Source of the DNA: Candidatus Buchananbacteria bacterium
Lineage (GTDB): Bacteria > Patescibacteriota > Patescibacteriia > 2-01-FULL-39-33
Assembly (NCBI GenBank): GCA_017992755.1
Contig: JAGONZ010000004.1
Span: 1-33,985 of the forward strand
Reading direction: 5' to 3'
Length of the DNA: 33,985 nt
Part shown: positions 1 to 8,515 of the stretch, one piece after another
Numbering within the stretch: the stretch's first letter is position 1
How the letters are laid out: every line of letters begins with the position of its first letter
Notes under the pieces: generated by a model
What the model saw: only the letters and a program-made list of their open reading frames with translations
Told to the model about the DNA's origin: nothing
Database searches by the model: none
Program-made: the position numbers and the translations under genes

Positions 1-439
1 GCGAAGTGGTGTGAATGTACGGAGTTTTTTTGAGCTTTTCCGAATCAAATGGCCAGAGTTTGAATAATTTCTGACCAAAGCGAAATGACGAATATGCAAA
101 TGACGCCTCGACATTGACTTCCAATGCTTTAACCATCTTTTCTAAATAATTACCATGCAACATCACGTCAGCATCGCAGAATAACAAATATTCTCCTTGA
201 GAAACCGCTGCACCCTGATTCCGGGCGGCTGGAGCGCCAGCATTTACCTGGTCAATGACATGCGCCAAGCGTTCGCGATGATGCTCAATTAGATCAGCGC
301 TGGCATCAGCTGAGCCGTCGTTAACGACTATCAGCTCCCAGTTGGTAAATGACTGCGCATAAATACTCTCCAGGCACGGCGTAAGTGTCTGAGCGGCATT
401 GTACACTGGAATAATGATGCTGACGCGTGGTGATGACAT
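1..439 (-). CDS. Family 2 glycosyltransferase, partial (N-terminal 146 residues)
   Basis: N-terminal part of a GT-A fold glycosyltransferase; the gene runs off the left edge of the window. The start MSSPRVSIIIPVYNAAQTL is the canonical GT2 first strand, followed by the nucleotide-binding VVNDGSAD motif, the N-A-G-A-P-A-A-R-N motif and the metal-binding CDAD motif near residue 90. The ATG at 439 follows the stop of the upstream glycosyltransferase with a single T between (TAA T ATG), so it is translated from the same transcript. By family it would transfer a sugar from a nucleotide donor in surface glycan assembly; donor and acceptor cannot be read from the sequence. The catalytic C-terminal half is not visible. 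Confidence 0.9.
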   Translation of the reverse strand, partial: MSSPRVSIIIPVYNAAQTLTPCLESIYAQSFTNWELIVVNDGSADASADLIEHHRERLAHVIDQVNAGAPAARNQGAAVSQGEYLLFCDADVMLHGNYLEKMVKALEVNVEASFAYSSFRFGQKLFKLWPFDSEKLKKTPYIHTTS

Positions 440-440
440 A

Positions 441-1307
441 TTAAGATTGTGTTGCATTAAGCTGCTTCCGCCACCCACCAAACGCACCCCACAAGTGCAT
501 GAGAGCGCCTAAACGCGCATACACCGCGATTTGTAATTTCTGAATGAATAGCGTTGGTCTTGGTTTAGCGGCATTATTAGTGCCCGTGCCAGGTCGTTGG
601 GCTTTTTTATAACACTCAAAAAATTCACTGAGCGTTTTTGCTTTCAAGTCTTTGACATGCCACAACTGCTCACCAAACTTTTTTTGTTTGCGGAGATAAT
701 GCTTGAGACTGACGGCATAGTCGTGATAAATAATCACCGTTGGATAATATCGATTAACAAATTTTGTCCCGACTTTTTGCAAAAACGATTCGCCTTCATG
801 GCCATAATCAATCGTGGCATCGAACATCCCGACTTCGTCAAAGACGCGCCGCTTAATCGCGCAATTACCTTCAAGTAAAATGCTCGACACATGAGGTTCG
901 TTGCCTTGATTGTAATGCGGCGCAAAGTACGGCCAAATGTTTTCACATAAGGGTTCCACCCGGCCGGTAATAATATCTTCCTGCTGCATAATTTTGAGAA
1001 TCAACTCAAGCCAATCTGGTTCGGCGCGAGCATCGTCGTCGAAGAAAACAATAATTTCCGAATCACTGGCCTGAATGCCCGCATTGCGAGCAGCGGAAAC
1101 GCCCGCGTGCTGTTGGTTGATAATAGTTAAGGGCAAAACACCCTCGTAGGTGGCCAGCACCGCCTCTGTATCATCGGTACTGCCGTCATCAACAATAATG
1201 ACGTCAAACTGACTGCGTGATAACGTTTGCTTAAGCAAACTGCCCAATGATCGCGGCAAGGTGTGGGCTCGATTATAGGTCGGAATGATAACAGAGATTG
1301 GTTTCAT
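441..1307 (-). CDS. Family 2 glycosyltransferase
   Basis: A 288-residue GT2 enzyme. The N-terminus MKPISVIIPTYNRAHTL is the donor-binding strand; VDDGSTDDTE follows, then GVSAARNAG and the metal-binding FFDDDA (DXD-type) near residue 90. The C-terminal third is basic and has no strong membrane segment, so it is probably a cytoplasmic or membrane-peripheral transferase. It sits between a flippase and a second GT2 in one leftward operon; its ATG is one base after the flippase stop. The likely role is sugar transfer during polysaccharide or lipid-linked oligosaccharide assembly (inferred from context). Family is secure; substrate is unknown. Confidence 0.9.
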   Translation of the reverse strand: MKPISVIIPTYNRAHTLPRSLGSLLKQTLSRSQFDVIIVDDGSTDDTEAVLATYEGVLPLTIINQQHAGVSAARNAGIQASDSEIIVFFDDDARAEPDWLELILKIMQQEDIITGRVEPLCENIWPYFAPHYNQGNEPHVSSILLEGNCAIKRRVFDEVGMFDATIDYGHEGESFLQKVGTKFVNRYYPTVIIYHDYAVSLKHYLRKQKKFGEQLWHVKDLKAKTLSEFFECYKKAQRPGTGTNNAAKPRPTLFIQKLQIAVYARLGALMHLWGAFGGWRKQLNATQS

Positions 1308-1308
1308 A

Positions 1309-2742
1309 TTAGCGAGACAGCATTTGTTTCAACTGACGAATGTCGTCAGTCGTAAAACCCTTGACGATATAGAGCATCGCTACATAACAAATACCGGCAA
1401 TTGGAATTACTAATACTACGGGCACTAGATCTCGCAGGAGCAAAATAACAACGGCCATTACCGCGGTACTAATGAGAACACGGATAAAAATACCAACCAC
1501 GATTCGTTTCGGATACGCCACAATTTTTGAAGCCGCCACGAAGCTTAAAGCGACTAATACAAAATAACTAATAAGAGTGGCTGCCGCAGCGCCGTTATAA
1601 CTCCATAGCGGAATAAAAAAGGCATTCAGAACAGCATTGGTTAGCGCAGTGATGCCAAGATGAATCGTGTTGCGGGTTTGTTTGTGAGCGGCGTTTAATA
1701 GCGATGTTAGTGGATATGCGATAAAAGCAAATACAAGTGCCACCATCATCAATGATAACGGTTCTAAGGCTTCCTGGTATTCACTGCCAAACACCGGCAC
1801 TAACACGACCGGTGCCAAAGCGACAACACCTGCAGCGAGCGGCAATGAGAGAATCGTCAGATACCGAATTGATTCGACGAATGTTTGTGATAATTTTTCT
1901 GATGACTCATGCACATAGCGACAAAAAGCTGGGTAGACACTCGCAGAAAATGCGGTGCCGATAAATTGCAGCGCGAAACTTACTTTATACGCCACACTAT
2001 AAATTCCGAGGTCGTGCTCCGAAGACATCTTTGACAAAAACACCATGTCAATCGAGCCATAGATCCGCATAAACAATCCGGCCACTGCAAAAGGTGCCGC
2101 CAAAAGAATTAATTTCTTCACATATTGCCAATCAAAGTGCGGCCGCAGTGGCCAGTGATAGCGCCGCCACAGCGTTGTCACTGATAGCAATAAGTTAAAT
2201 GTACTGCCAACTAAATAAGCGGCAACCACGTAGCGCACTCCAAGCTGTAACCAAATAACGAGCACTCCCGTTGCCATCACGAGTAGTTGATTGCAAATTA
2301 CTCCCAAGCTTTCGAACATCAAATTTTGCTGCCCGCGCAACACGCCATAAAAACTCGTCGCAAATGAGTCAACAATCATGATGACTCCGGAGATGTAAAT
2401 CAGCTGACGTAACTCTGGCGGATAATTAAGAGCAAAAGCCGACGCAATCAAGGCGCCATAAATTACCAAGGCACCGATTAGTTTTAACGCCAAAACCGTT
2501 GATAAATATTTTCGCCCTTCATCGTTATTTTTGGCGCTTTCGCGAATCAACACTTGCGTCAACCCAAAATCAAGCAACATTGCAAAGATTGTCGTAAAGC
2601 TCATGGCAAATGAATATCGTCCGGTGTCGATAACACCGAGGCTACGAGCAATGATGATGAAATACCCAAAAGCGAGCGCTTTTTGGAAGGCTAAAGCGAG
2701 GGTAAAAAAACTAGTATTTTTGGCTAAATTAAGACGTGACAT
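1309..2742 (-). CDS. Wzx-type polysaccharide flippase (MOP/MATE superfamily)
   Basis: A 477-residue polytopic membrane protein with about 12-14 hydrophobic segments. The start SRLNLAKNTSFFTLALAFQ and the pattern ALxxGYFIIIARSLGVIDTGRYSFA are typical of polysaccharide-biosynthesis flippases, which move lipid-linked sugar repeat units across the cytoplasmic membrane. Two GT2 genes follow directly downstream, which fits a surface-glycan operon. A TATAAT box lies only 8 bp before the ATG, so the mRNA is probably leaderless or almost so. No Shine-Dalgarno sequence is visible. Length and topology match the Wzx/RfbX family; the exact substrate is unknown. Confidence 0.88.
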   Translation of the reverse strand: MSRLNLAKNTSFFTLALAFQKALAFGYFIIIARSLGVIDTGRYSFAMSFTTIFAMLLDFGLTQVLIRESAKNNDEGRKYLSTVLALKLIGALVIYGALIASAFALNYPPELRQLIYISGVIMIVDSFATSFYGVLRGQQNLMFESLGVICNQLLVMATGVLVIWLQLGVRYVVAAYLVGSTFNLLLSVTTLWRRYHWPLRPHFDWQYVKKLILLAAPFAVAGLFMRIYGSIDMVFLSKMSSEHDLGIYSVAYKVSFALQFIGTAFSASVYPAFCRYVHESSEKLSQTFVESIRYLTILSLPLAAGVVALAPVVLVPVFGSEYQEALEPLSLMMVALVFAFIAYPLTSLLNAAHKQTRNTIHLGITALTNAVLNAFFIPLWSYNGAAAATLISYFVLVALSFVAASKIVAYPKRIVVGIFIRVLISTAVMAVVILLLRDLVPVVLVIPIAGICYVAMLYIVKGFTTDDIRQLKQMLSR

Positions 2743-2750
2743 GATATGTG

Positions 2751-2756
2751 ATTATA
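2751..2756 (-). promoter_or_regulatory. Probable -10 box of the flippase operon
   Basis: Perfect TATAAT on the minus strand, 8 bp upstream of the flippase ATG. The region 17 bp further upstream is the T-tract of the recQ terminator and has no good -35 box. Transcription from this box would start 0-3 bases before the start codon. Confidence 0.5.
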
Positions 2757-2771
2757 GCGCATTTCAAGCAA

Positions 2772-2805
2772 TAAAAAAAGCCCGCCACAGGAGGTGACGA
2801 GCCTT
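2772..2805 (-). terminator. Rho-independent terminator after recQ
   Basis: On the minus strand a stem of about 10 bp with one bulged G and a CTCCT loop is followed by seven T residues. It lies 22 bp beyond the recQ stop and just upstream of the flippase -10 box, separating the two units. Confidence 0.8.
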
Positions 2806-2827
2806 ATAAATAGGGGTTACAACTTAA

Positions 2828-4969
2828 TTACGTCCGCATCAACACCCGCACTAACTTCAACTCATCATACTCATATTTGCCTTTTAAACGCTCAAATACG
2901 GGCTTCAGGCGTTCATCCCCACAAGCTTCATAAGCAGCGCAGATTTCTTCATACCGCGTCTTTGGCAGCTTCAAATACTCCAAATCCAGTCGCTCACCGG
3001 CATCAATCATTTTCTCAATATGATTAATGACCGTCCCCGGCTTCAGATCTTGATTTTTAGCCATCCGTTCAATCGAAGTTTTTTTGATTAATAGTTGTCG
3101 CGTTTGAGCATACGCCGCTGATGGTCGTTCTTTGACTATTAATGGCGCGGTTTTCGCTTGCTTAGATGGTTGTGGCGTTGGCTCGATCGCATGTGCTGTT
3201 GCAAAGCTAGAAATTAATTCTAGAAACAGCGCGCCGAACTTTTCATATTTCTTCGCACCGACACCGGTAATTTGCAAAAACTCATTGTCAGTCCGAGGCA
3301 CATACGCCGCCATTTCTCGCAATGATACATCGCCGAAGATTACAAACGACGGTACACCAGCTTCGTCGGCTAACTGCTTGCGCAAGCCTCGGAGCTCTTC
3401 AAATAACTCATGATTATACGCCAACTCCCCTTCTGGCACCGGTGCAGCGATGATATCGGCTTTGATTCGAGTAATTTCTAAGTGCTCAGCGCTCTTCAAA
3501 AAATCAGCACCTTTTTGCGTAATCGCCAAGGTAGCATACTCACCTGGTTTTTTGCGCAATAAGCCTCGCTCAATTAAATACGTCACCACCTGGCCGAGAT
3601 CACTTTCAGGCATATTTTTGATTATGCCAAATACCGACAATTCATTATGGCCGTTGCGCATAATTTTCTGAATCTTTTTGCCGAGCAAGACATCAATAAT
3701 ATAATTTTTACCAAAGCGATTTTCAGTGCGAATTACTGCGGATAAGATTTTCTTGGCGGCTTCGGTCACATCAACCGTTTCTTTTTCTGCAAGGCAAACA
3801 TCACACGCCCCGCATTGCTCGCGTGCCATTTCTTCACCAAAGTAACTCAACAGAAACTTTTTTCGGCACGTCATTAGTTCCGCATACGTCGAAACCTCCT
3901 CAAGTTTTTCTTGAGCTCGGCCCTTGAGGATATCATCATCCATCCGATTGATGAAAAATTCGTGCTTGTGGGTATCGGCATAGGTGTACAGCATAATACA
4001 CTCACTCGGCAACCCGTCACGACCAGCGCGGCCAATTTCTTGATAATACCCTTCTAAAGTTTTTGGGTAGGTATAATGGACTACTAGTCGCACATCTGGC
4101 TTATCAATCCCCATTCCAAACGCAATCGTGGCCACGATAATATTGACCTCATCTTTGATAAACAAATCTTGAACCCGACTCCGCTCATTCGCCTCAAGCC
4201 CTGCATGGTACGCCCGAGCACTAAAGCCATTAAGGGTCAGATTCTCAGCGAGCGTCTCGGTATCTTTGCGTGAAAAGCAATAAATAATTACCGATTCGTG
4301 CTTGTATTTTTGCAGCAAATGAACGAGCTTGGTAAACGCCTGCTTTTTTTCAATCACGCTCACCCGCAAGTTTTCGCGATCAAAACTCGAAACAAAGACG
4401 CGCGCCTGTTGGAGCTCTAATTGATTGACGATGTCTTCACGGACTTTTTGAGTGGCGGTTGCTGTCAGTGCAATCAGCGGTGTTTCTGGAAACAGTTTTT
4501 TGAGTCGATTCAAATTGCGATAGTCGGTACGAAAATCATGCCCCCATTCCGAGATACAATGTGCTTCATCAACAGCAATCAAGGCCAATGGAAGTGATTT
4601 TAAAAACTCTTGAAACTTCGAAAGCGCAAACCGTTCAGGCGCCACATACAAAATCTTTACCTCCCCTGCTTGCACTCGCTCACAAATCGTTTCAATGTGC
4701 TCCGCTGACAAACTAGAATTAATATATTCAGCCTTCACCCCACACGCCCGCAACGCATCCACCTGATCTTTCATCAGCGCAATCAGTGGTGAAATGACAA
4801 GCGTCACGCCATCAAGCTTCAAAGCCGGTAATTGATAACATAGGGACTTACCGCCACCAGTCGGCATCAACACAAAACAATCATTCTGCGCCACCACATG
4901 ATTAATAATTTCCTCCTGTAACGGACGAAATTCATCGTAACCAAAGTATTGTTTGAGTAATGTCTTCAC
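2828..4969 (-). CDS. recQ: ATP-dependent DNA helicase RecQ
   Basis: A 713-residue 3'-5' superfamily 2 helicase for recombination and repair. Visible elements in order: motif 0 FRPLQEEII, Walker A MPTGGGKS (residues 35-42), Walker B/DEAH VDEAHCISEWGHDFR (from 133), motif V/VI with IGRAGRDG, then a zinc-binding region (CRKKF...CGACDVC), the RQC winged helix, an HRDC domain (about 530-600) and a C-terminal helix-turn-helix module of the kind found at the end of many RecQs (TSIERMAKNQDLKPGTVINHIEKM region). Translation starts at a GTG (4967-4969); the encoded start KTLLKQYFGYDEFRPLQ matches the family. A weak -10 (TACAAT, 4996-5001) lies upstream. Full length, no broken motif. Confidence 0.96.
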   Translation of the reverse strand: MKTLLKQYFGYDEFRPLQEEIINHVVAQNDCFVLMPTGGGKSLCYQLPALKLDGVTLVISPLIALMKDQVDALRACGVKAEYINSSLSAEHIETICERVQAGEVKILYVAPERFALSKFQEFLKSLPLALIAVDEAHCISEWGHDFRTDYRNLNRLKKLFPETPLIALTATATQKVREDIVNQLELQQARVFVSSFDRENLRVSVIEKKQAFTKLVHLLQKYKHESVIIYCFSRKDTETLAENLTLNGFSARAYHAGLEANERSRVQDLFIKDEVNIIVATIAFGMGIDKPDVRLVVHYTYPKTLEGYYQEIGRAGRDGLPSECIMLYTYADTHKHEFFINRMDDDILKGRAQEKLEEVSTYAELMTCRKKFLLSYFGEEMAREQCGACDVCLAEKETVDVTEAAKKILSAVIRTENRFGKNYIIDVLLGKKIQKIMRNGHNELSVFGIIKNMPESDLGQVVTYLIERGLLRKKPGEYATLAITQKGADFLKSAEHLEITRIKADIIAAPVPEGELAYNHELFEELRGLRKQLADEAGVPSFVIFGDVSLREMAAYVPRTDNEFLQITGVGAKKYEKFGALFLELISSFATAHAIEPTPQPSKQAKTAPLIVKERPSAAYAQTRQLLIKKTSIERMAKNQDLKPGTVINHIEKMIDAGERLDLEYLKLPKTRYEEICAAYEACGDERLKPVFERLKGKYEYDELKLVRVLMRT

Positions 4970-5106
4970 GAATTGATAGTGGTATTAGTAGTTCTATTGT
5001 ACCTGAATTCGGATGAAAATAATCTAAAGAATTAAGAGACCAATAGCAAGATTTCAATACTCGTACAAGTTTAACACATTCTAGTTATTTTAAATAAAAA
5101 ATAAAT

Positions 5107-5136
5107 GCGCCGGACTCATGTAAGTCCGGCGCTTTT
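5107..5136 (-). terminator. Rho-independent terminator
   Basis: Perfect 10-bp GC-rich arms (5107-5116 and 5123-5132) with a 6-base loop. On the minus strand a T-rich stretch follows, fitting termination of the membrane-protein gene that ends at 5170; four T residues on the plus side could make it work both ways. Confidence 0.75.
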
Positions 5137-5169
5137 GCGTCTAGGGATTTCTAGAAGCAGGTCTTGTAG

Positions 5170-5676
5170 CTAACTAACAACCGCGTTCGATGGCGCGTTG
5201 CGAACGGTTCTGACGCCGCGCTCTCCCGCGGTGATTTTCCGCATCCCTGCCTCGATGATGGTAACCAACCCAGCGACGTGCAGGATCAGCACCACGACAC
5301 TCAGGCCAAACCGAGGATCGGCGAGCGCAAATCGCCAGTCGAACAAGATCCAGCCCGCAGCGCTTTCCATGCTATGCAGCCCCACCAATGGAAAGAGGGC
5401 GTGGGACACGAGCCCCGTAAGCACAACAGAAAGCGCCAACTGCCAAAACAGTCGCGGGGGCAGGTCTTGCCGGAAAAGACGTCCCTGCTGAAACGAAATC
5501 TCCATCTCAACCCACATCACGTAAGCCCCCGTCAGAACAATAAGGGGGGCGAACGTGATTACGGCCACGTTCTGGCTTCCATCCCACCAGTACGAAGCCA
5601 GTGCGAGCAGCGCGTTCATGAGCAAATAGCCCACCGACGCCAACACCGCAACACCGAAATACTTGATCGTCCGCAT
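5170..5676 (-). CDS. Unknown four-helix membrane protein
   Basis: A 168-residue protein with about four hydrophobic segments (near residues 5-25, 38-57, 75-97 and 122-145) and a basic C-terminus. I do not recognise a family. The start at 5676 is chosen because an AGGAG ribosome site (5685-5689) lies 8 bp upstream; the frame stays open a further 15 codons, but that extension has no ribosome site. It is a single-gene unit: a perfect consensus promoter upstream and a hairpin terminator downstream. The coding sequence looks richer in G+C than its neighbours, which could mean transfer. The strong promoter suggests an abundant product; function is unknown. Confidence 0.75.
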   Translation of the reverse strand: MRTIKYFGVAVLASVGYLLMNALLALASYWWDGSQNVAVITFAPLIVLTGAYVMWVEMEISFQQGRLFRQDLPPRLFWQLALSVVLTGLVSHALFPLVGLHSMESAAGWILFDWRFALADPRFGLSVVVLILHVAGLVTIIEAGMRKITAGERGVRTVRNAPSNAVVS

Positions 5677-5735
5677 ACAAAATTCTCCTGTAAAGTACCG
5701 AGTTTCCGAAAATTGAGCCACATTGACTCGAAAAT

Positions 5736-5764
5736 ATTATAGCACGGTTAGGACGGCTTGTCAA
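5736..5764 (-). promoter_or_regulatory. Perfect consensus sigma-70 promoter
   Basis: TTGACA (5759-5764), a 17-bp spacer and TATAAT (5736-5741) on the minus strand, with TGC just before the -10 giving an extended -10. It reads into the membrane-protein gene at 5676 with a leader of about 50 bases. Confidence 0.88.
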
Positions 5765-5781
5765 TAGGCACAATCCGAAAC

Positions 5782-5809
5782 AAAAAGCCCTGATAACAGG
5801 GCTTTTTTT
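5782..5809 (-). terminator. Terminator of the ribosomal protein operon
   Basis: A-tract, GCCCTG stem, ATAA loop, CAGGGC stem, T-tract. The symmetry would let it work in both directions; on the minus strand it closes the infA-rpsI operon 20 bp after the rpsI stop. Confidence 0.88.
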
Positions 5810-5828
5810 CGACTGTGTGATATGGGTA

Positions 5829-6242
5829 TTACCGTTTGCTCCACTGTGGAGCACGTCGAGCGCGCTTCAAACCTGGCTTTTTACGTTCTTTGACGCGTGG
5901 ATCGCGCTTGAGGTAGCCTTCGGCTTTGAGGGCGCCACGGAGCTCAGGATCGACGATGATCAGGGCGCGTGACAGGCTGTGGCGGGTCGCTTCAGCCTGG
6001 GAGTGAATACCGCCTGAATGCGTCTTAATGGTGATGTTAACCGTTTCTACGCGGTTAGCAATCTTCAACGGGGCTAAGACGATCTCCTGGAGGGCTTCCG
6101 TTGGGAAGTACTCAGTCATTGGCTTATCGTTGACCGTAATTTCGCCCTTGCCGTTGAGGAACAGCCGCGTTTGAGCAACTGACGTTTTGCGTCCGCCCTT
6201 GGCGTAAATGTATTCTTGAGTTGTTGTAGTTTTGGTCGCCAT
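5829..6242 (-). CDS. rpsI: 30S ribosomal protein uS9
   Basis: A 137-residue uS9. YAKGGRKTSVAQTRLFLNGKGEITVN near the N-terminus and the C-terminal RRAPQWSKR tail, which reaches towards the tRNA in the P site, are diagnostic. It is the last gene of the ribosomal operon and follows rplM with a 5-bp gap, the usual L13-S9 pair; the operon terminator lies just downstream. Length is normal for the family. Confidence 0.97.
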   Translation of the reverse strand: MATKTTTTQEYIYAKGGRKTSVAQTRLFLNGKGEITVNDKPMTEYFPTEALQEIVLAPLKIANRVETVNITIKTHSGGIHSQAEATRHSLSRALIIVDPELRGALKAEGYLKRDPRVKERKKPGLKRARRAPQWSKR

Positions 6243-6247
6243 ACTCG

Positions 6248-6604
6248 TTATTTGATTTTCAATCGTTTCATCATCTTATCGCGAAGCGAGTTTTTTGGCA
6301 GCATTCCGTAGACAGCGCGACGAAGAATATCGGCTGGATCAGTCTTCATTAAAGTTGATGCCTTGAGCGTCTTCAAGCCACCTGGGAAATTAGTGTGCCA
6401 GCGGTATACTTTCTGGTCAAGCTTTTTGCCAGTAAATTTAATATCAGCAACACCAATAACCTGGACGTGATCGCCTTGGTCAAGATGCATTTCAAAATTA
6501 ACCTTGTGTTTGCCACGAAGTAAGGTTGCTACCTGCGCCGCTAAGCGGCCAACTGGTTGCCCAGTAGCATCAAGCGTGTGAGTTGTGCGGGAAATTGGTT
6601 TCAT
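6248..6604 (-). CDS. rplM: 50S ribosomal protein uL13 (short form)
   Basis: A 118-residue uL13. The core LDATGQPVGRLAAQVATLLRGKHK and the C-terminal GMLPKNSLRDKMMKRLKIK region identify it. The usual bacterial protein is about 142 residues; this one is shorter at the N-terminus and ends right after the KRLK segment, without the last roughly 20 residues. The ATG follows the rplQ stop by two bases. The trimming looks like a lineage trait rather than damage, because the conserved core is intact. Confidence 0.96.
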   Translation of the reverse strand: MKPISRTTHTLDATGQPVGRLAAQVATLLRGKHKVNFEMHLDQGDHVQVIGVADIKFTGKKLDQKVYRWHTNFPGGLKTLKASTLMKTDPADILRRAVYGMLPKNSLRDKMMKRLKIK

Positions 6605-6606
6605 AA

Positions 6607-6960
6607 TTACTCAACAAATTCAAGGACAGCCATTTTGGCGTTATCGCCGCGACGTGGTGCCAACTTAGTGATCCGAGTGTAGCCACCTGGACGCTCTTTA
6701 AAACGTGGGCCAAGGACTTCAAACAACTTACGAACAGCGCCTTCAACGTACAGCGTCTTTAAGGCTTGCCGTCGACCGTGAAGCGAATCAACCTTGGCGA
6801 GCGTTACCAAACGTTCAACTACTGGACGCAAGGCCTTAACCTTCGTTTCGGTGGTTTCGATTCGTTCGTAGATCATAAAGCTCGTCACCATACTTCGCAT
6901 CATAGCGACGCGTGGCGCTTTAGTTCGTCCAAAAGTTTTTCCTTGCTTGCGATGTCGCAT
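6607..6960 (-). CDS. rplQ: 50S ribosomal protein bL17
   Basis: A 117-residue bL17, normal length. MRHRKQGKTFGRTKAPR, the SFMIYERIETTETKVKALRP region and the C-terminal GYTRITKLAPRRGDNAKMAVLEFVE are all typical. It follows rpoA by 28 bp, the standard alpha-operon order. Confidence 0.97.
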   Translation of the reverse strand: MRHRKQGKTFGRTKAPRVAMMRSMVTSFMIYERIETTETKVKALRPVVERLVTLAKVDSLHGRRQALKTLYVEGAVRKLFEVLGPRFKERPGGYTRITKLAPRRGDNAKMAVLEFVE

Positions 6961-6988
6961 ATTCAGTGCTTAATCTTCCTTAATCAAT

Positions 6989-7864
6989 TTATTCGTCGTT
7001 TTTCTTTGGTCGGCCGCGCTTCTTTGGCTTATCGTCGGCTTCCGACTCAGCTTCACCATCAGTCTCAGTTGCTGATTCAGCTTTTTCAATAATTTCTTCA
7101 GCTTCATCAATGGTCATTGGAGCCTCAACCTCTGCTACTGGTGCCTCGACGTCAACCTCTTCGAGGTCGTTGTTGCCACCGCCAGCCATAATCCAAGTAA
7201 ATTGGTTGGTGAGAATTTCGGCGGCCTTCTGAACCGCGTCCGCTGGGGCAATTGAACCATCAGTCAGGATATCAAGCACGAGCTTGTCATAATCAGTCTT
7301 CTGACCAACACGAGTCGCTTCAACACTCAAGCCAACATTGATAATAGGAGTGAAAATAGCGTCAGTCAAGATCAAGCCGATCTCGCCTTTGCCTTTCCCC
7401 TGCTCTTCAGTTGGCACATAGCCAATACCTTTTTGAACGGTGAGCTCCATATCGAGTTCACGCTTGTCATCATTGATCGTCGTGATCAAGAGATCGGTAT
7501 TAACAACTTCAGCGTCTGATGAAGACTCGATGGCCGCGGCTGTAACTTTGCCTTCGCCTTTTGCCTGGAGCTTCAAAGTAACTGGCTCGTCAGTAAACAT
7601 CCGAATCCGCAATTGCTTGAGATTCAAAATGATTTCTAAGATATCATCACTGACATCAGCCAATGAACTGAATTCATGCTGAACGCCTTTGATCTTAACC
7701 GCAGTGACCGCGCCACCAGCAAGTGATGACAACAGTACCCGGCGGAGGGTGTTACCAAGCGTCATGCCGTAACCCGGAAAGCACGGTTCGATGATCACCT
7801 TGGCGTGTGAGCCCGGGATGATATCCTCGACACTGAACTTTTTTGGCAGAGAAATATGTTTCAT
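6989..7864 (-). CDS. rpoA: DNA-directed RNA polymerase subunit alpha, CTD replaced by acidic/AT-hook tail
   Basis: A 291-residue alpha subunit. The N-terminal assembly domain is intact: EPCFPGYGMTLGNTLRRVLLSSL near residue 30-50, the GVQHEFSSLADVSDDILEIILNLK segment and VEATRVGQKTDYDKLVLDILTDG. After residue about 230 the usual helix-hairpin-helix CTD cannot be found. Instead there is a 61-residue acidic, alanine-rich tail ending in KKRGRPKK (about 281-288), an AT-hook-like sequence. The start at 7864 is fixed by an AGGAGG site 6 bp upstream; a longer open frame upstream would overlap rpsD. It assembles beta and beta' and sits in the S4-alpha-L17 cluster. Confidence 0.95.
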   Translation of the reverse strand: MKHISLPKKFSVEDIIPGSHAKVIIEPCFPGYGMTLGNTLRRVLLSSLAGGAVTAVKIKGVQHEFSSLADVSDDILEIILNLKQLRIRMFTDEPVTLKLQAKGEGKVTAAAIESSSDAEVVNTDLLITTINDDKRELDMELTVQKGIGYVPTEEQGKGKGEIGLILTDAIFTPIINVGLSVEATRVGQKTDYDKLVLDILTDGSIAPADAVQKAAEILTNQFTWIMAGGGNNDLEEVDVEAPVAEVEAPMTIDEAEEIIEKAESATETDGEAESEADDKPKKRGRPKKNDE

Positions 7865-7870
7865 ACGATG

Positions 7871-7876
7871 CCTCCT
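7871..7876 (-). promoter_or_regulatory. Ribosome binding site that fixes the rpoA start
   Basis: Perfect AGGAGG on the minus strand, 6 bp before the ATG at 7864. It is one of the few full Shine-Dalgarno sequences in the ribosomal operon and argues against the upstream in-frame ATG at 7918. Confidence 0.88.
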
Positions 7877-7898
7877 ACGGTTATGATTAGTAGTGTAA

Positions 7899-8507
7899 TT
7901 ATCGTGAATAGAACTCAACGATCATCTGCCAATTGACGGCGATTTCAACATCGCCCAACGTTGGCTGGCCAGTAACTTTGCCCGTCAGATTAGCGGCATC
8001 AAGAGTTAACCACGGCATAATCGTTTCTTTTTTACTCAAACGCTCGCTGAGATCAGCAAATAACGGTGACTTGGCGCTTGATGGTACCAAAGTAATCACG
8101 TCACCAGATTTGACCTGGGCTGATGCAATATCGAGTTTCTTGCCGTTTACCTGGATATGACCGTGACCGACCAACTGACGAGCCTGAGCCCGAGTAGCGG
8201 CAAAACCAAGACGATACACCGTGTTATCGAGACGATTCTCGAGCATCCGGAACAAACCTTCAACCGTGTTACCAACCTTCTTAAAGGCAACATCAAAATA
8301 CTTACGGAATTGGTTTTCACGCAAATTATACATCGTCTTCGCTTTTTGCTTTTCGGCCAATTGGCGACCGTAGGCGGTAAGCTTCTGGCCCATTTGGGTT
8401 GGACCGTGAGCACCTGGCGCATAGCTGCGCTTATCAAGTGGACATTTGGCTGACTGACAGAGTTTAACTCCGTAGCGGCGGCATTTTTTGTGAGTAAATC
8501 GTTTCAT
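7899..8507 (-). CDS. rpsD: 30S ribosomal protein uS4
   Basis: A 202-residue uS4, normal length. An N-terminal cysteine cluster (C9, C17, C22) suggests a zinc-binding form; the S4 RNA-binding domain follows with LENRLDNTVYRLGFAATRAQARQLVGHGHI. In many bacteria S4 is the autoregulator of the alpha operon in which it lies. The rpsK stop is 8 bp upstream. Confidence 0.97.
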   Translation of the reverse strand: MKRFTHKKCRRYGVKLCQSAKCPLDKRSYAPGAHGPTQMGQKLTAYGRQLAEKQKAKTMYNLRENQFRKYFDVAFKKVGNTVEGLFRMLENRLDNTVYRLGFAATRAQARQLVGHGHIQVNGKKLDIASAQVKSGDVITLVPSSAKSPLFADLSERLSKKETIMPWLTLDAANLTGKVTGQPTLGDVEIAVNWQMIVEFYSR

Positions 8508-8515
8508 AGGTAAAA

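Noticed and set aside
5278-5742. Plus-strand 154-residue open frame opposite the membrane-protein gene
   Set aside because: It is low in hydrophobic structure, has no ribosome site, and covers the promoter and start of the well-supported minus-strand gene.
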